A model generated the notes under the pieces. It was not told where the DNA came from. It ran no database searches and worked only from the letters and a program-made list of their open reading frames with translations. From Bacillota bacterium (lineage in GTDB: Bacteria; Bacillota; Clostridia; Christensenellales; CAG-138), in NCBI GenBank assembly GCA_023400985.1, contig JAEXEN010000032.1:1-64000 (forward strand): 64,000 nucleotides of DNA. The letters run 5' to 3'. Of the stretch, positions 33,651-42,113 are shown piece after piece. The position numbers and the translations under genes were made by a program. Position 1 is the first letter of the stretch; each line of letters begins with the position of its first letter.

Positions 33651-35319
33651 TCGACAACGACTCCTTCAGCTTGGTCAGGGCAACCTTCGTTTCGGCGGTC
33701 GATTCACCCAGCAGCGAGGCGATCTCCTGCACGGCGCGCATCTGTTTTTCGATCACCTTATCGGTGACCTCCATCGTTTTGCGGCTGATCTCCTCGCGGT
33801 TTATGCGCGCAAGCGCCTCCGCGGTCACGTCGCGCATGAAGCAGATGATGATGTGGTAGCCCTTGTCATACACCACCGTTTGATCCACGTATTTTTGGTA
33901 TTCCGCCAGATATATGCGCTTGTCGCGGATGCTTGCGTTCCCGCGAAATACCTCGAAAAAGGGCAATGGGTCGAGGATACATACCACCTGCCGGCCGAGC
34001 ACGCTTCTTTTATCCGATATGTTCATCAGGCTGCACGCCGCACCGTTGATCTGCTGCACCTCGAGGCTTTCGCTGAGCACCAGAATGGCGTTGGGCGTGT
34101 TGCGTATGATATTGTCCGAAAAGGATTCCGCCTTTTCCTTTAAATAAGGCAGGCACATGGTGAGATCGGCCTTTCCGAGGATCACGGCTTCCGCCTTTTC
34201 GCGGCAGGAGTTGTAGCCGCAGCTTCCGCAGTTGAGCTCGTCCTCGGGCTTGGATTTGCCAAGCTTCAGCAGTACCTCTTCAATCGCCGCGCCACCGATA
34301 TGCACGCTGCGGGGCGCGAGCGAAGAAAACTCCTTTTGCAATTCCGCCTCGGGCGGGTAAGCAACTTCAAAATCCTCCTTGCCGGCGCTCCTGTTCACCG
34401 CGAAAAATTCCTTTACGGGAGAGCGGCGGTTTTTGCCCATGACGGGACCGCCCACGCAGCTTCCCGCACACGCGGACATCTCGATGAAGCATTTTGTCAG
34501 CTTGTGGTTGAGCACGTCTTGAATGGCGTCGATGCAGTTCTCAATGCCGTCTACGCTCATGTAGGTATAATCGGGGCTGTTTGCCGCCATGGTACGCAGG
34601 ATGCCGCCTGCCGTGGGAAAAAGGCGCGCTTTGCTGTGTTTGCTGTCGCCGGGAAGTGGTTCGAGTGTGAGCTTCGCCTCGGTAAGCCACTCTGACAATT
34701 CCTCGAAGGTGAGTACGCAGTCCACGATGCCCGGATATTGCTCGGCCTCGGCCATCTTGGAAATACAGGGGCCTATGAACACGGTCTTCGCATTCGGAAA
34801 GCGCTTTTTTATGTCCAAGCAATGCGCCTGCATGGGGGAGACAACGGGCGCAAGATAAGGAATGGCTTTGGGGTAGTGCTTTTGCACAAGTAGATTTACC
34901 GTGGGGCAGCAGGTGGAGAGGATCACATCGCTTTGCCCGAGCGCGCAAAGCGCATCGTAGCGCGCTTTCACGACGGTCGCGCCGAGCGCCGTTTCCTCCG
35001 CGCCCGCAAACCCGAGCTGTTTGAGCGCACACTCCATGGAACGGATGGAAGCGTCGTCGTAGTTTGCTACAAAGGAAGGAGCCACGCTCGCGTAGACCGG
35101 TGCGTCCGACGCGAGCAGCGCCTGCGCCGCGGGTATGTCGTTTCGCACCTGCTTAGCGTTTTGCGGGCATACAACAAAGCATTTCCCGCAGAGAATGCAC
35201 TCGTCGCCGATGATGTTGGCTTGCGCGTCGGAAAAGCGTATGGCTTTTACCGGGCAGTTGCGGATGCATTTGTAGCAGTTTTTGCAGTTGGATTTTTTCA
35301 GCTGCAGGCATTCCTCCAT
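33643..35319 (-). CDS. PAS-linked sensory [FeFe] hydrogenase (group C, HydS-like)
   Basis: A 558-residue protein. Two 4Fe-4S sites (Cys 12/15/18/22 and 41/44/47/51) precede an H-cluster domain with STCCPT (135-140), GPCISK (183-188) and SACAGSC (282-288); all four cluster cysteines remain, but the Met of the catalytic MPC motif is Gly. A further 4Fe-4S motif (Cys 364/367/372/389), a PAS domain (about 395-500) and a helical tail follow, with no histidine kinase. A sensor of H2 or redox state acting through the overlapping phosphatase gene is inferred. Confidence 0.88.
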   Translation of the reverse strand: MEECLQLKKSNCKNCYKCIRNCPVKAIRFSDAQANIIGDECILCGKCFVVCPQNAKQVRNDIPAAQALLASDAPVYASVAPSFVANYDDASIRSMECALKQLGFAGAEETALGATVVKARYDALCALGQSDVILSTCCPTVNLLVQKHYPKAIPYLAPVVSPMQAHCLDIKKRFPNAKTVFIGPCISKMAEAEQYPGIVDCVLTFEELSEWLTEAKLTLEPLPGDSKHSKARLFPTAGGILRTMAANSPDYTYMSVDGIENCIDAIQDVLNHKLTKCFIEMSACAGSCVGGPVMGKNRRSPVKEFFAVNRSAGKEDFEVAYPPEAELQKEFSSLAPRSVHIGGAAIEEVLLKLGKSKPEDELNCGSCGYNSCREKAEAVILGKADLTMCLPYLKEKAESFSDNIIRNTPNAILVLSESLEVQQINGAACSLMNISDKRSVLGRQVVCILDPLPFFEVFRGNASIRDKRIYLAEYQKYVDQTVVYDKGYHIIICFMRDVTAEALARINREEISRKTMEVTDKVIEKQMRAVQEIASLLGESTAETKVALTKLKESLSNE

Positions 35320-35353
35320 GGCGTATTCCCTCCTTGCGCTTCTATGGCGCGGT

Positions 35354-35593
35354 TCAAAGCCGCGTCATGATCTCCTTTTCGAAAAAGGCGTCGATGTTTT
35401 CCAAACAGAGCGAGTAGATCGTTTCGCCGAGCTTTACGCAAACTCCGCCGGTGCAGTTCCCCATGCAAAACGATCCGCAAAGCTCGACCTTTTCCGAAAC
35501 GCCTTTTTCTTCCGCCATGCGCTGCAGCGCTTCGACGACCGCCTTCGAACCTGTAAGGTGGCATGAGCTTCCTACGCAAACCGTGACTTTCAT
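35354..35593 (-). CDS. Thioredoxin-like [2Fe-2S] protein between adhE and sensory hydrogenase
   Basis: A 79-residue NuoE-like ferredoxin with CVGSSCH and CGSFCMGNC cysteines. Its ATG overlaps the adhE stop (ATGA). Related in sequence and size to the protein at 28,148-28,393, so the operon carries two such carriers. It could pass electrons to the sensory hydrogenase; this is inferred from order. Confidence 0.85.
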   Translation of the reverse strand: MKVTVCVGSSCHLTGSKAVVEALQRMAEEKGVSEKVELCGSFCMGNCTGGVCVKLGETIYSLCLENIDAFFEKEIMTRL

Positions 35594-38277
35594 TCGTTTA
35601 CCCTCCTGAGAGCACTTTTGCTTGACGCCTCTTCCCGAACGTTCGTGCGGGCGGTTTCCCGCTTGCCGTAATACGCGTTCAGATACATTTCACGTATCTC
35701 CGAAAACAGCGGGTAGCGCGGGTTCGCGCCGGTGCACTGGTCGTCGAATGCCTGTTCCGTCATATCCTCGAGGCGGTCGAGAAAGCTCTTCTCCGCTACG
35801 CCGTATTCCGCTATGGTCGTATGGATGCCTACCTTGGCCTTGAGCTCGTCGATGGCGGCGATGAGGTTTTCTAGCTTTTCATGGTCGTTTTTTCCTTTAA
35901 TGCCGAGGTGATCGGCGACTTCCGCGTACCTGCGCAGGGTGTGCGGATGGCCGTACTGCGGGAAGGTGCCCATTTTCGCAGGGGTTTCGGAAGCATTGAA
36001 GCGCATCACCTCGCCGATCATGAGCGCGTTCGCCACGCCATGGGGCAGGTGGTGGAATGCCCCAAGCTTATGTGCCATGGAGTGGCATACGCCCAGGAAC
36101 GCGTTTGCAAACGCCATGCCTGCCATGGTGGCGGCGTTGGCCATTTTCTCGCGGGCGACAGGGTCGTTCACGCCGTTTTCGTAAGCGCGGGGAAGGTATT
36201 CGAATATGGTCTTGGCGGCTTTGAGCGCCATGGAGTCCGTATAATCGGTTGCAAGCATGGAGGCGTAGGCTTCGAGCGCGTGCGTCAGCGCGTCGATGCC
36301 CGACGCGGCCGTAAGCCCTTTTGGCGCGTTCATCATCATGTCCGCATCCACAATGGCCATTTTGGGCATGAGCTCATAGTCCGAAAGCGGGTATTTCACG
36401 CCTGTCTTTTCATCGGTGATGACCGCGAAAGGGGTTACCTCCGAGCCTGTGCCCGCCGAGGTGGGTACGGCGATGAAATATGCCTTTTCACCCATCCTGG
36501 GGAAGGTGTAGATGCGTTTGCGTATGTCTGAAAAGCGCATCGCCATATCCTGAAAGTCGGCGTCGGGATGCTCGTACAGCACCCACATGATCTTCGCCGC
36601 ATCCATGGCGGAGCCGCCGCCTATGGCGATGATCACGTCCGGCTCGAACGCGCGCATCTGCGCGGCGCCCGCCTTGGCGCACGCGAGCGTGGGATCGGGC
36701 TCAACGTCGAAAAATACGGTGTGGACGATATCGAGTTTGTCAAGCTTTTTTTCAATGGCCGCCGTATAGCCGTTTTTATAGAGGAATGAATCCGTCACAA
36801 GAAAAGCCTTCCGCTTACCCAGCACGGACTTCAATTCGCCGAGCGCGACGCTGAGGCAGCCCTTCTTGATGTAAACCTTTTCGGGCGCACGGAACCACAG
36901 CATATTTTCCCGCCTGTCGGCGACGGTTTTGATGTTCAAAAGGTGCTTCACACCCACGTTTTCGGAAACGGAATTGCCGCCCCACGAGCCGCAGCCGAGC
37001 GTGAGTGACGGCGCGAGCCTGAAGTTGTAAAGGTCGCCGATGGCCCCCTGCGCGGCGGGCATGTTGACGAGGATGCGCCCTGTTTTCATACGGGCGGCAA
37101 ATTCATCGAGCTTTTCCTTTTCGGAGACGGTGTTTAAGTATACGCACGAGGTATGCCCGAAGCCGCCGTCTGCCACGAGTCGCTCGGCCTTGTCGAGCGC
37201 GTCGGAAAACGATTTGGCGCGGTACATCGCGAGCACCGGCGAAAGCTTTTCATGCGCGAACGCTTCGTTAAGCTCCACGCTTTCCACCTCGCCGATGAGT
37301 ATCTTTGCGGTTTCGGGCACGTCGACGCCCGCGAGAGCGGCGATCTTAAAGGCGCTCTGCCCAACGATCTTAGAGTTGAGCGCTTCGTTCATGAGGATCG
37401 TCTTTCTGACCTTTTCCGTTTCGGTGGGGTTCAAAAAATAGCAGCCGCGCGCAAGAAACTCCGCTTTCACGGCGGCATAAACGCCTTCGAGCACGATGAC
37501 CGACTGCTCCGAGGCGCAGATCATACCGTTGTCGAAGGTTTTGGAATGGATGACGGAGTTGACGGCGAGAATTACATCCGCGCTGTCGTCGATGACGGCA
37601 GGGGTGTTGCCCGCGCCCACGCCGATGGCGGGCTTGCCGCTCGAATAGGCTGCTTTGACCATACCGGGGCCGCCGGTAGCAAGAATGAGATCCGCCTTTT
37701 TCATGGCGAGATCGCTAAGCTCCAAGGCAGGCGTATCGATCCATGCGATAATGCCCGCCGGTGCGCCCGCCTTGACGGCGGCTTCGAGCACGGTTTTTGC
37801 CGCCGCGATGGAAGAGGCCTTCGCGCGCGGATGCGGGCATACCATCATGGCGTTCCTTGTTTTGAGCGCAAGAAGCGTTTTAAAAATAACGGTGCTTGTG
37901 GGGTTGGTGGTGGGGATGACGGCGGCGATGATGCCGACAGGCTCGGCGATCTTTCGGATGCCGAAGGCCGTATCCTCCTCGATCACGCCGCAGGTTTTGG
38001 TATCCTTGTAGGCGTTGTAGATATATTCCGAGGCAAAAAGGTTTTTGATGACCTTATCCTCGACAACGCCCATGCCGGTTTCCTCCGCGGCGAGTTTTGC
38101 GAGCCGTATGCGCTCGCGCGCCGCTGCCGACGCCGCCGCGGCGAAGATCATATCGACCTGCTCCTGCGAGTAGCGAGCAAAAATGCTTTGCGCTTCCCTC
38201 AGCCGCTCAAAGGCCTTTTCAAGTGCTTCCGCCGTTTCGACGGTCTTGTAATTGGCGACGATCTGCATGTTTCTCAT
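35590..38277 (-). CDS. adhE: Bifunctional acetaldehyde-CoA/alcohol dehydrogenase AdhE
   Basis: An 895-residue fusion. Residues 1-440 form the CoA-acylating aldehyde dehydrogenase with the catalytic Cys in NGMICASEQS; residues 450-870 form the iron alcohol dehydrogenase with GGGSAMDAAK, and metal ligands in ALEAYAS and GVCHSMAHKLGAFHHLPHG. It reduces acetyl-CoA to ethanol with two NADH. It overlaps rex by 4 bp, so ethanol formation and its NADH sensor are translationally coupled. AdhE often forms spirosomes. Confidence 0.97.
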   Translation of the reverse strand: MRNMQIVANYKTVETAEALEKAFERLREAQSIFARYSQEQVDMIFAAAASAAARERIRLAKLAAEETGMGVVEDKVIKNLFASEYIYNAYKDTKTCGVIEEDTAFGIRKIAEPVGIIAAVIPTTNPTSTVIFKTLLALKTRNAMMVCPHPRAKASSIAAAKTVLEAAVKAGAPAGIIAWIDTPALELSDLAMKKADLILATGGPGMVKAAYSSGKPAIGVGAGNTPAVIDDSADVILAVNSVIHSKTFDNGMICASEQSVIVLEGVYAAVKAEFLARGCYFLNPTETEKVRKTILMNEALNSKIVGQSAFKIAALAGVDVPETAKILIGEVESVELNEAFAHEKLSPVLAMYRAKSFSDALDKAERLVADGGFGHTSCVYLNTVSEKEKLDEFAARMKTGRILVNMPAAQGAIGDLYNFRLAPSLTLGCGSWGGNSVSENVGVKHLLNIKTVADRRENMLWFRAPEKVYIKKGCLSVALGELKSVLGKRKAFLVTDSFLYKNGYTAAIEKKLDKLDIVHTVFFDVEPDPTLACAKAGAAQMRAFEPDVIIAIGGGSAMDAAKIMWVLYEHPDADFQDMAMRFSDIRKRIYTFPRMGEKAYFIAVPTSAGTGSEVTPFAVITDEKTGVKYPLSDYELMPKMAIVDADMMMNAPKGLTAASGIDALTHALEAYASMLATDYTDSMALKAAKTIFEYLPRAYENGVNDPVAREKMANAATMAGMAFANAFLGVCHSMAHKLGAFHHLPHGVANALMIGEVMRFNASETPAKMGTFPQYGHPHTLRRYAEVADHLGIKGKNDHEKLENLIAAIDELKAKVGIHTTIAEYGVAEKSFLDRLEDMTEQAFDDQCTGANPRYPLFSEIREMYLNAYYGKRETARTNVREEASSKSALRRVNE

Positions 38278-38927
38278 AAAATTACCCCGCTGTCTTCAAA
38301 AATGAGTGCGCTCAGATGCTTCATGAGCACCGCGAGCGAGCTTGCCATGTTTTCGTTGAGGATAAAAACGTTATCGGGCGCCTTGAGCTTTGCGGGCGCG
38401 AAGTTCCATACGGCACGTATGCCGATTTCCGCGAGCGCGTCGCACACACCCTGCGCCGCCTCCTCGGGTACGGTGATGATGCCGATGCGAATGTTCATGC
38501 GCTTGCAAAGATCCTTGAGCTTTTCAAGCGGAAATACTTTCTTGCCGTGTACGACCGTACCCGCAACGCCCGGGTCGGCATCGAAGGCCGCCACGATATC
38601 GAGCCCGTACTGCGAGAAACCCCGATAGGATAGAAGCGCCCGCCCGAGGTTGCCCGCGCCTACGAGGACGGCGCTTTGCATATCGTTATAGCCTAAAAAC
38701 TGCTCGATATCGAAAATCAGGTCCTGCGTGATATAGCCTATCTTCGGGCGGCCGCCGCCGCTGACACAGGCGAGGTCTTTGCGTACCTGTACGCCGTTGA
38801 GGCTAAGCGCTTCCGCAATGGCTGCGGCGGAAATGTTAAGCGCCCCGTCCTGCGGCAGAGCCTTGAGGTATTTTACATACAGCGGCAGGCGCTTGAGCGT
38901 TTGCAATGGGATGGAGGATGGTTGCAT
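38274..38927 (-). CDS. rex: Redox-sensing repressor Rex (copy 1)
   Basis: A 217-residue Rex: N-terminal winged helix (LPLYVKYLKALP, then LSLNGVQVRKDLACVSGGGRPKIGY) and Rossmann domain with GAGNLGRALLSYRGF. It senses NADH/NAD+ and represses fermentation genes. It lies directly before adhE with a 4-bp overlap. Only about 25 bp separate its start from a terminator hairpin, leaving little room for a promoter of its own. Confidence 0.95.
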   Translation of the reverse strand: MQPSSIPLQTLKRLPLYVKYLKALPQDGALNISAAAIAEALSLNGVQVRKDLACVSGGGRPKIGYITQDLIFDIEQFLGYNDMQSAVLVGAGNLGRALLSYRGFSQYGLDIVAAFDADPGVAGTVVHGKKVFPLEKLKDLCKRMNIRIGIITVPEEAAQGVCDALAEIGIRAVWNFAPAKLKAPDNVFILNENMASSLAVLMKHLSALIFEDSGVIL

Positions 38928-38952
38928 AAAGCTGCTCCTTTCCGGTTTTGCG

Positions 38953-38996
38953 CATAAAAAGGCCGGTTGCCGTTTCGCTGACAGCAGCCGGCCTTT
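38953..38996 (-). terminator. Terminator between the iron alcohol dehydrogenase and rex
   Basis: AAAGGCCGG-x-TGC pairs with GCA-x-CCGGCCTTT; the minus strand continues TTTTTATGC. It may let only a fraction of transcripts proceed into rex-adhE-hyd. Confidence 0.75.
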
Positions 38997-39008
38997 GCTG
39001 CGGTCGTG

Positions 39009-40199
39009 TTAGAAATCCACTTCGGCGCCGTAATAGCAGCAGCGGAGGAGCTTTTCCATCTGCGCCGGATCGATGCTGCGCGGGTTCGAGCCGGTGCAGG
39101 CGTCACCCACGGCAAGCTCGGCGACCTTCGAAAGCTTTTCCATAAACTCCTTCTCGCCGATGATGCCGCCTTCATAATCCTTGATGCGATAGGGGATGTC
39201 GAGCGCGCGGTTAAGGCCTTCGATATGCGCTATAAGCGCGCCTGTAAGCTCGGCGTCTGTGCCGCCCGTCAAGCGAATGAAGCGGGCGATATTGGCGTAA
39301 CGCTTGGCGGCTTCAGGCTCCTTGGCATTGAAGCGTATGACCTTGGGCAGATACATGGCGTTGGCGCAGCCGTGCACGATATGGCCGCCCGAGTACGCCG
39401 CACCTGTTTTATGCGCCATGGAGTGCGTGATGCCTAAAAGCGCGTTGGAGAAAGCCATGCCCGCCAGACACTGCGCATCGTGCATTTTTGCGCGGGCAGT
39501 CTTGTCGCCGTTATAGGACGGCACGAGGTATTCGCTCACCATTTCGATGGCGTGGAGCGCAAGCGGGTCGGTATAGTCGCAGTGGAGCATGGAAACATAG
39601 GCCTCAATGGCGTGGGTCAGAGCGTCCATGCCGGTGTGCGCGGTGAGCTTGTTCGGCATGGTCTCGGCGAGGTCCGAGTCCACGATCGCCACATCCGGCG
39701 TGATGTTGAAATCGGCCAGGGGATACTTGACGCCCTTTTGGTAATCGGTGATGACCGAAAATGCCGTCACCTCGGTAGCGGTCCCGGAGGTGGAGGGGAT
39801 GGCGCAGAAATGCGCCTTTGTGCGAAGCTCGGGGAAGCTGAACGGGGTGATGAGCTGTTCAAACGTGGTATTGGGGTATTCATAGAACGCCCACATGGCT
39901 TTCGCGGCATCGATCGGCGAACCGCCGCCGATGGATACGATCCAGTCGGGGCCGAATTCGCGCATGGCCTCCGCGCCCTTCATGACGGTTTCCACGGAGG
40001 GATCGGGCTCGACGCCCTCAAAAAGGCGCACGTCCATGCCCGCCTCTTTCAGGTTGTTTACGACCTTATCCAAAAAGCCGAAGCGCTTCATGCTTCCGCC
40101 GCCTACTACCACGAACGCCTTTTTGCCCTTGAGGGTTTTGAGTGCGTCGAGAGAACCTTTTCCGTGGTATATGTCCCTTGGTAATGTAAAACGTGCCAT
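39009..40199 (-). CDS. Iron-containing alcohol dehydrogenase
   Basis: A 396-residue group III alcohol dehydrogenase (MARFTLPRDIYHGKGSL start at ATG 40,199, AGGAGG upstream). It has the GGGSPIDAAKA nucleotide site, ligands in GMDALTHAIEAY and LLGITHSMAHKTGAAYSGGHIVHG, and strong similarity to the second half of AdhE. It probably reduces aldehydes to alcohols with NAD(P)H. First gene of the minus-strand run leading through rex and adhE to the hydrogenase. Confidence 0.93.
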   Translation of the reverse strand: MARFTLPRDIYHGKGSLDALKTLKGKKAFVVVGGGSMKRFGFLDKVVNNLKEAGMDVRLFEGVEPDPSVETVMKGAEAMREFGPDWIVSIGGGSPIDAAKAMWAFYEYPNTTFEQLITPFSFPELRTKAHFCAIPSTSGTATEVTAFSVITDYQKGVKYPLADFNITPDVAIVDSDLAETMPNKLTAHTGMDALTHAIEAYVSMLHCDYTDPLALHAIEMVSEYLVPSYNGDKTARAKMHDAQCLAGMAFSNALLGITHSMAHKTGAAYSGGHIVHGCANAMYLPKVIRFNAKEPEAAKRYANIARFIRLTGGTDAELTGALIAHIEGLNRALDIPYRIKDYEGGIIGEKEFMEKLSKVAELAVGDACTGSNPRSIDPAQMEKLLRCCYYGAEVDF

Positions 40200-40228
40200 T
40201 GCGGTTTGCCTCCTATGTGATCTCTTCG

Positions 40229-40262
40229 TGATTATTTTATCAATGGTGCTGTTGCGGGTAAA
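40229..40262 (-). promoter_or_regulatory. Promoter of the alcohol dehydrogenase unit with Rex-like dyad
   Basis: Minus-strand TTTACC (40,257-40,262), 17 bp, TAAAAT (40,234-40,239). The dyad TGAT-AAAATA-ATCA (40,229-40,242) covers the -10; it resembles, but does not match fully, Rex sites. Confidence 0.45.
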
Positions 40263-40304
40263 ATATAAAAGCGGCATATCGATATATAAATATCGATATG
40301 CCGC
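40261..40304 (-). terminator. Terminator of the rex2-lysR unit
   Basis: Perfect 15-bp stem (40,271-40,285 with 40,290-40,304, GCGGCATATCGATAT arm) and a 4-nt loop; the minus strand follows with TTTTATATTT. Confidence 0.88.
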
Positions 40305-40321
40305 TATCGAATTCCGGAAGC

Positions 40322-41263
40322 TTATGTATATACCTTTTCGGATACATTATCTTTGGAGGCGCGCAGCTTTTCCAAAAACTTTTCGTCGAGGGGCGTAAAG
40401 CTGTAGCCTTTTTCATAGAGGAGCGCGTCCTTGTAGGTATGGTGGGCTACGCTGCATTTTCTTTGTACGAGCCCATGCAGGGCAAGAATGTCATTTGGGA
40501 TCGGCGATACCCACATGTAGGTCGTGGGGATGTGTGACAGCAAATCGAACTGGTTATAGCGTTCATATACGTAAATGCGTTTTTGTGTTTTCGCGTTTTT
40601 CCCCGCTTTATCCCCACCGCGCGCATCCTTGATGTAAGGCACAACATTATCGCCATGGACGATCTCGATAAATTTGCTGAGCTTAGGGTACTGTACTTCG
40701 GGAGCGTCGGCAAGCGGGTGAGACTTGTTCATCAGAACAAGGTATTCAAATTCCCAGATAAGCTCGTGCGTAAGCCCTTTTTCCTCCAAATAATCGAGGA
40801 AATAGCTCTCATAATCCGCCGGATAGCGGATGATGCCGAGTTCGTGCTTTTTTTCAGCCACATTGGCAATGGTCTGCATCGAGTTGGTTTCCTGCACGTT
40901 CAGATCCATCTCCTCCTCAGCGTCAAGACCGGAAACAAAATCGGTAAACGCGCGGGCTATGTAGCTGCCGCGCGGTATGGAGATGCGAAACGTCTGCCGC
41001 TTCTTGTTTTCGCCCATGCACAGCGTCTCCATTTTTTCGACCTGCAGGAGGATATCCTTCGCATAACGTAAAAACTCCGCGCCTTTTTTGGTCGGTACCA
41101 TACCGTGCACGTTCCGCTCAAAAATAGCGATGCCCAAAGAATCTTCAAGCTCCTTGATAGCCTTGCTGAGGTTGGGCTGCGCCATATACAGGTTTTCCGC
41201 CGCCCGCGTGATCGATCGTGTTTTTTCCACCTCTATCGCGTATTTCAAATGCAATGTATTCAT
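40322..41263 (-). CDS. LysR-family transcriptional regulator
   Basis: A 313-residue regulator: N-terminal winged helix (LKYAIEVEKTRSITRAAENLYMAQPNLSKAIKELEDSLGIAIFERN) and a periplasmic-binding-like effector domain. I start at ATG 41,263 behind GGAGG, overlapping the stop of rex2 (ATGA); the longer frame runs through rex2 in another frame and is false. Likely effector and target are unknown; the divergent ABC transporter and the downstream alcohol dehydrogenase unit are candidates. Confidence 0.92.
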   Translation of the reverse strand: MNTLHLKYAIEVEKTRSITRAAENLYMAQPNLSKAIKELEDSLGIAIFERNVHGMVPTKKGAEFLRYAKDILLQVEKMETLCMGENKKRQTFRISIPRGSYIARAFTDFVSGLDAEEEMDLNVQETNSMQTIANVAEKKHELGIIRYPADYESYFLDYLEEKGLTHELIWEFEYLVLMNKSHPLADAPEVQYPKLSKFIEIVHGDNVVPYIKDARGGDKAGKNAKTQKRIYVYERYNQFDLLSHIPTTYMWVSPIPNDILALHGLVQRKCSVAHHTYKDALLYEKGYSFTPLDEKFLEKLRASKDNVSEKVYT

Positions 41264-41913
41264 AGCCCTGTGTCCTCCGATGCTTCCCCCGATCGCCCCT
41301 CCAAATGTTTGGAGAGCACCGCGAGCGAGGCGGCCATGTTTTCGTTTTTGATGAGAATGTTCTTGGGTGCGGCAATATGTGCGGGCGCAAAATTCCATAT
41401 GGCGAGGATGCCGCCCCGTACAAGCTCGTCGCACACATCCTGCGCCGCTTCGGCGGGGACGGCAATAATACCGATGAGCACATGGAGCCTTTGACACATT
41501 TCGCTTAGCCTGCTTACGGGAAAAACAGGCTTGCCGTGAATTTCCGTCCCCAGAATGCGTTCATCAATGTCAAACGCGGCCAGTATGTGAAGCCCGTAGC
41601 TTTCAAAGCCCCGGTAGGAAAGAAGCGCCCGCCCGAGCGAGCCCGCGCCCACAAGCACGGCGTCCTTCGTATTGCGGTAGCCCAGCACCTCTTCCATGTT
41701 GGCGATCAGATCCGATACGATGAAGCCCGTTTTAGGCTTGCCCTTACAGGGGCTTACCGCAGCAAGGTCCTTGCGCACCTGCACCTCGTTGAGCCCGAGC
41801 GCCGAGGCGACGGCAGGCGCTGCGACCACCGCCGTACCCGCATCCTGCAGCTTTTTTAAATATTGCAAATAATAAGGTAAACGCTGCAGCGCCTGTGACG
41901 AAAGAACGATCAT
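41260..41913 (-). CDS. Redox-sensing repressor Rex (copy 2)
   Basis: A 217-residue Rex paralogue of the protein at 38,274-38,927: same length, winged helix (LGLNEVQVRKDLAAVSPCKGKPKTGF) and GAGSLGRALLSYRGF. It has CKG where copy 1 has GGG in the recognition-wing region, so DNA preference may differ. It is coupled to a LysR gene by an ATGA overlap. Confidence 0.92.
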   Translation of the reverse strand: MIVLSSQALQRLPYYLQYLKKLQDAGTAVVAAPAVASALGLNEVQVRKDLAAVSPCKGKPKTGFIVSDLIANMEEVLGYRNTKDAVLVGAGSLGRALLSYRGFESYGLHILAAFDIDERILGTEIHGKPVFPVSRLSEMCQRLHVLIGIIAVPAEAAQDVCDELVRGGILAIWNFAPAHIAAPKNILIKNENMAASLAVLSKHLEGRSGEASEDTGL

Positions 41914-41971
41914 AGATTATCCCCATCCTTTCTTTTACATCCTCAAAGGCTTACGGCAAAGTGATATCGAT

Positions 41972-42000
41972 ATTGTATTATTGATATTGGAGGTTGTCAA
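41972..42000 (-). promoter_or_regulatory. Promoter of rex2-lysR
   Basis: Minus-strand TTGACA (41,995-42,000), 17 bp, TACAAT (41,972-41,977). Two CAATATC direct repeats, 14 bp apart, sit over the spacer and -10, a likely regulator site. Confidence 0.6.
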
Positions 42001-42008
42001 ATAACGAT

Positions 42009-42036
42009 TTGATTAAGCCTGATATTGCAGTATAAT
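42009..42036 (+). promoter_or_regulatory. Promoter of the divergent ABC transporter
   Basis: TTGATT (42,009), 16 bp, TATAAT (42,031). Confidence 0.55.
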
Positions 42037-42113
42037 CAAACTTGCTTATACCGTGCGGCCGTATTTTTCCATGCGGTGCCCGTTTAAAAAAATGATTAAT
42101 GAAGGAGAGCGGT

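Noticed and set aside
41264..41497. N-terminal extension of the LysR protein to 391 residues
   Set aside because: It is out-of-frame rex2 sequence; LysR proteins start at the winged helix and GGAGG precedes ATG 41,263.
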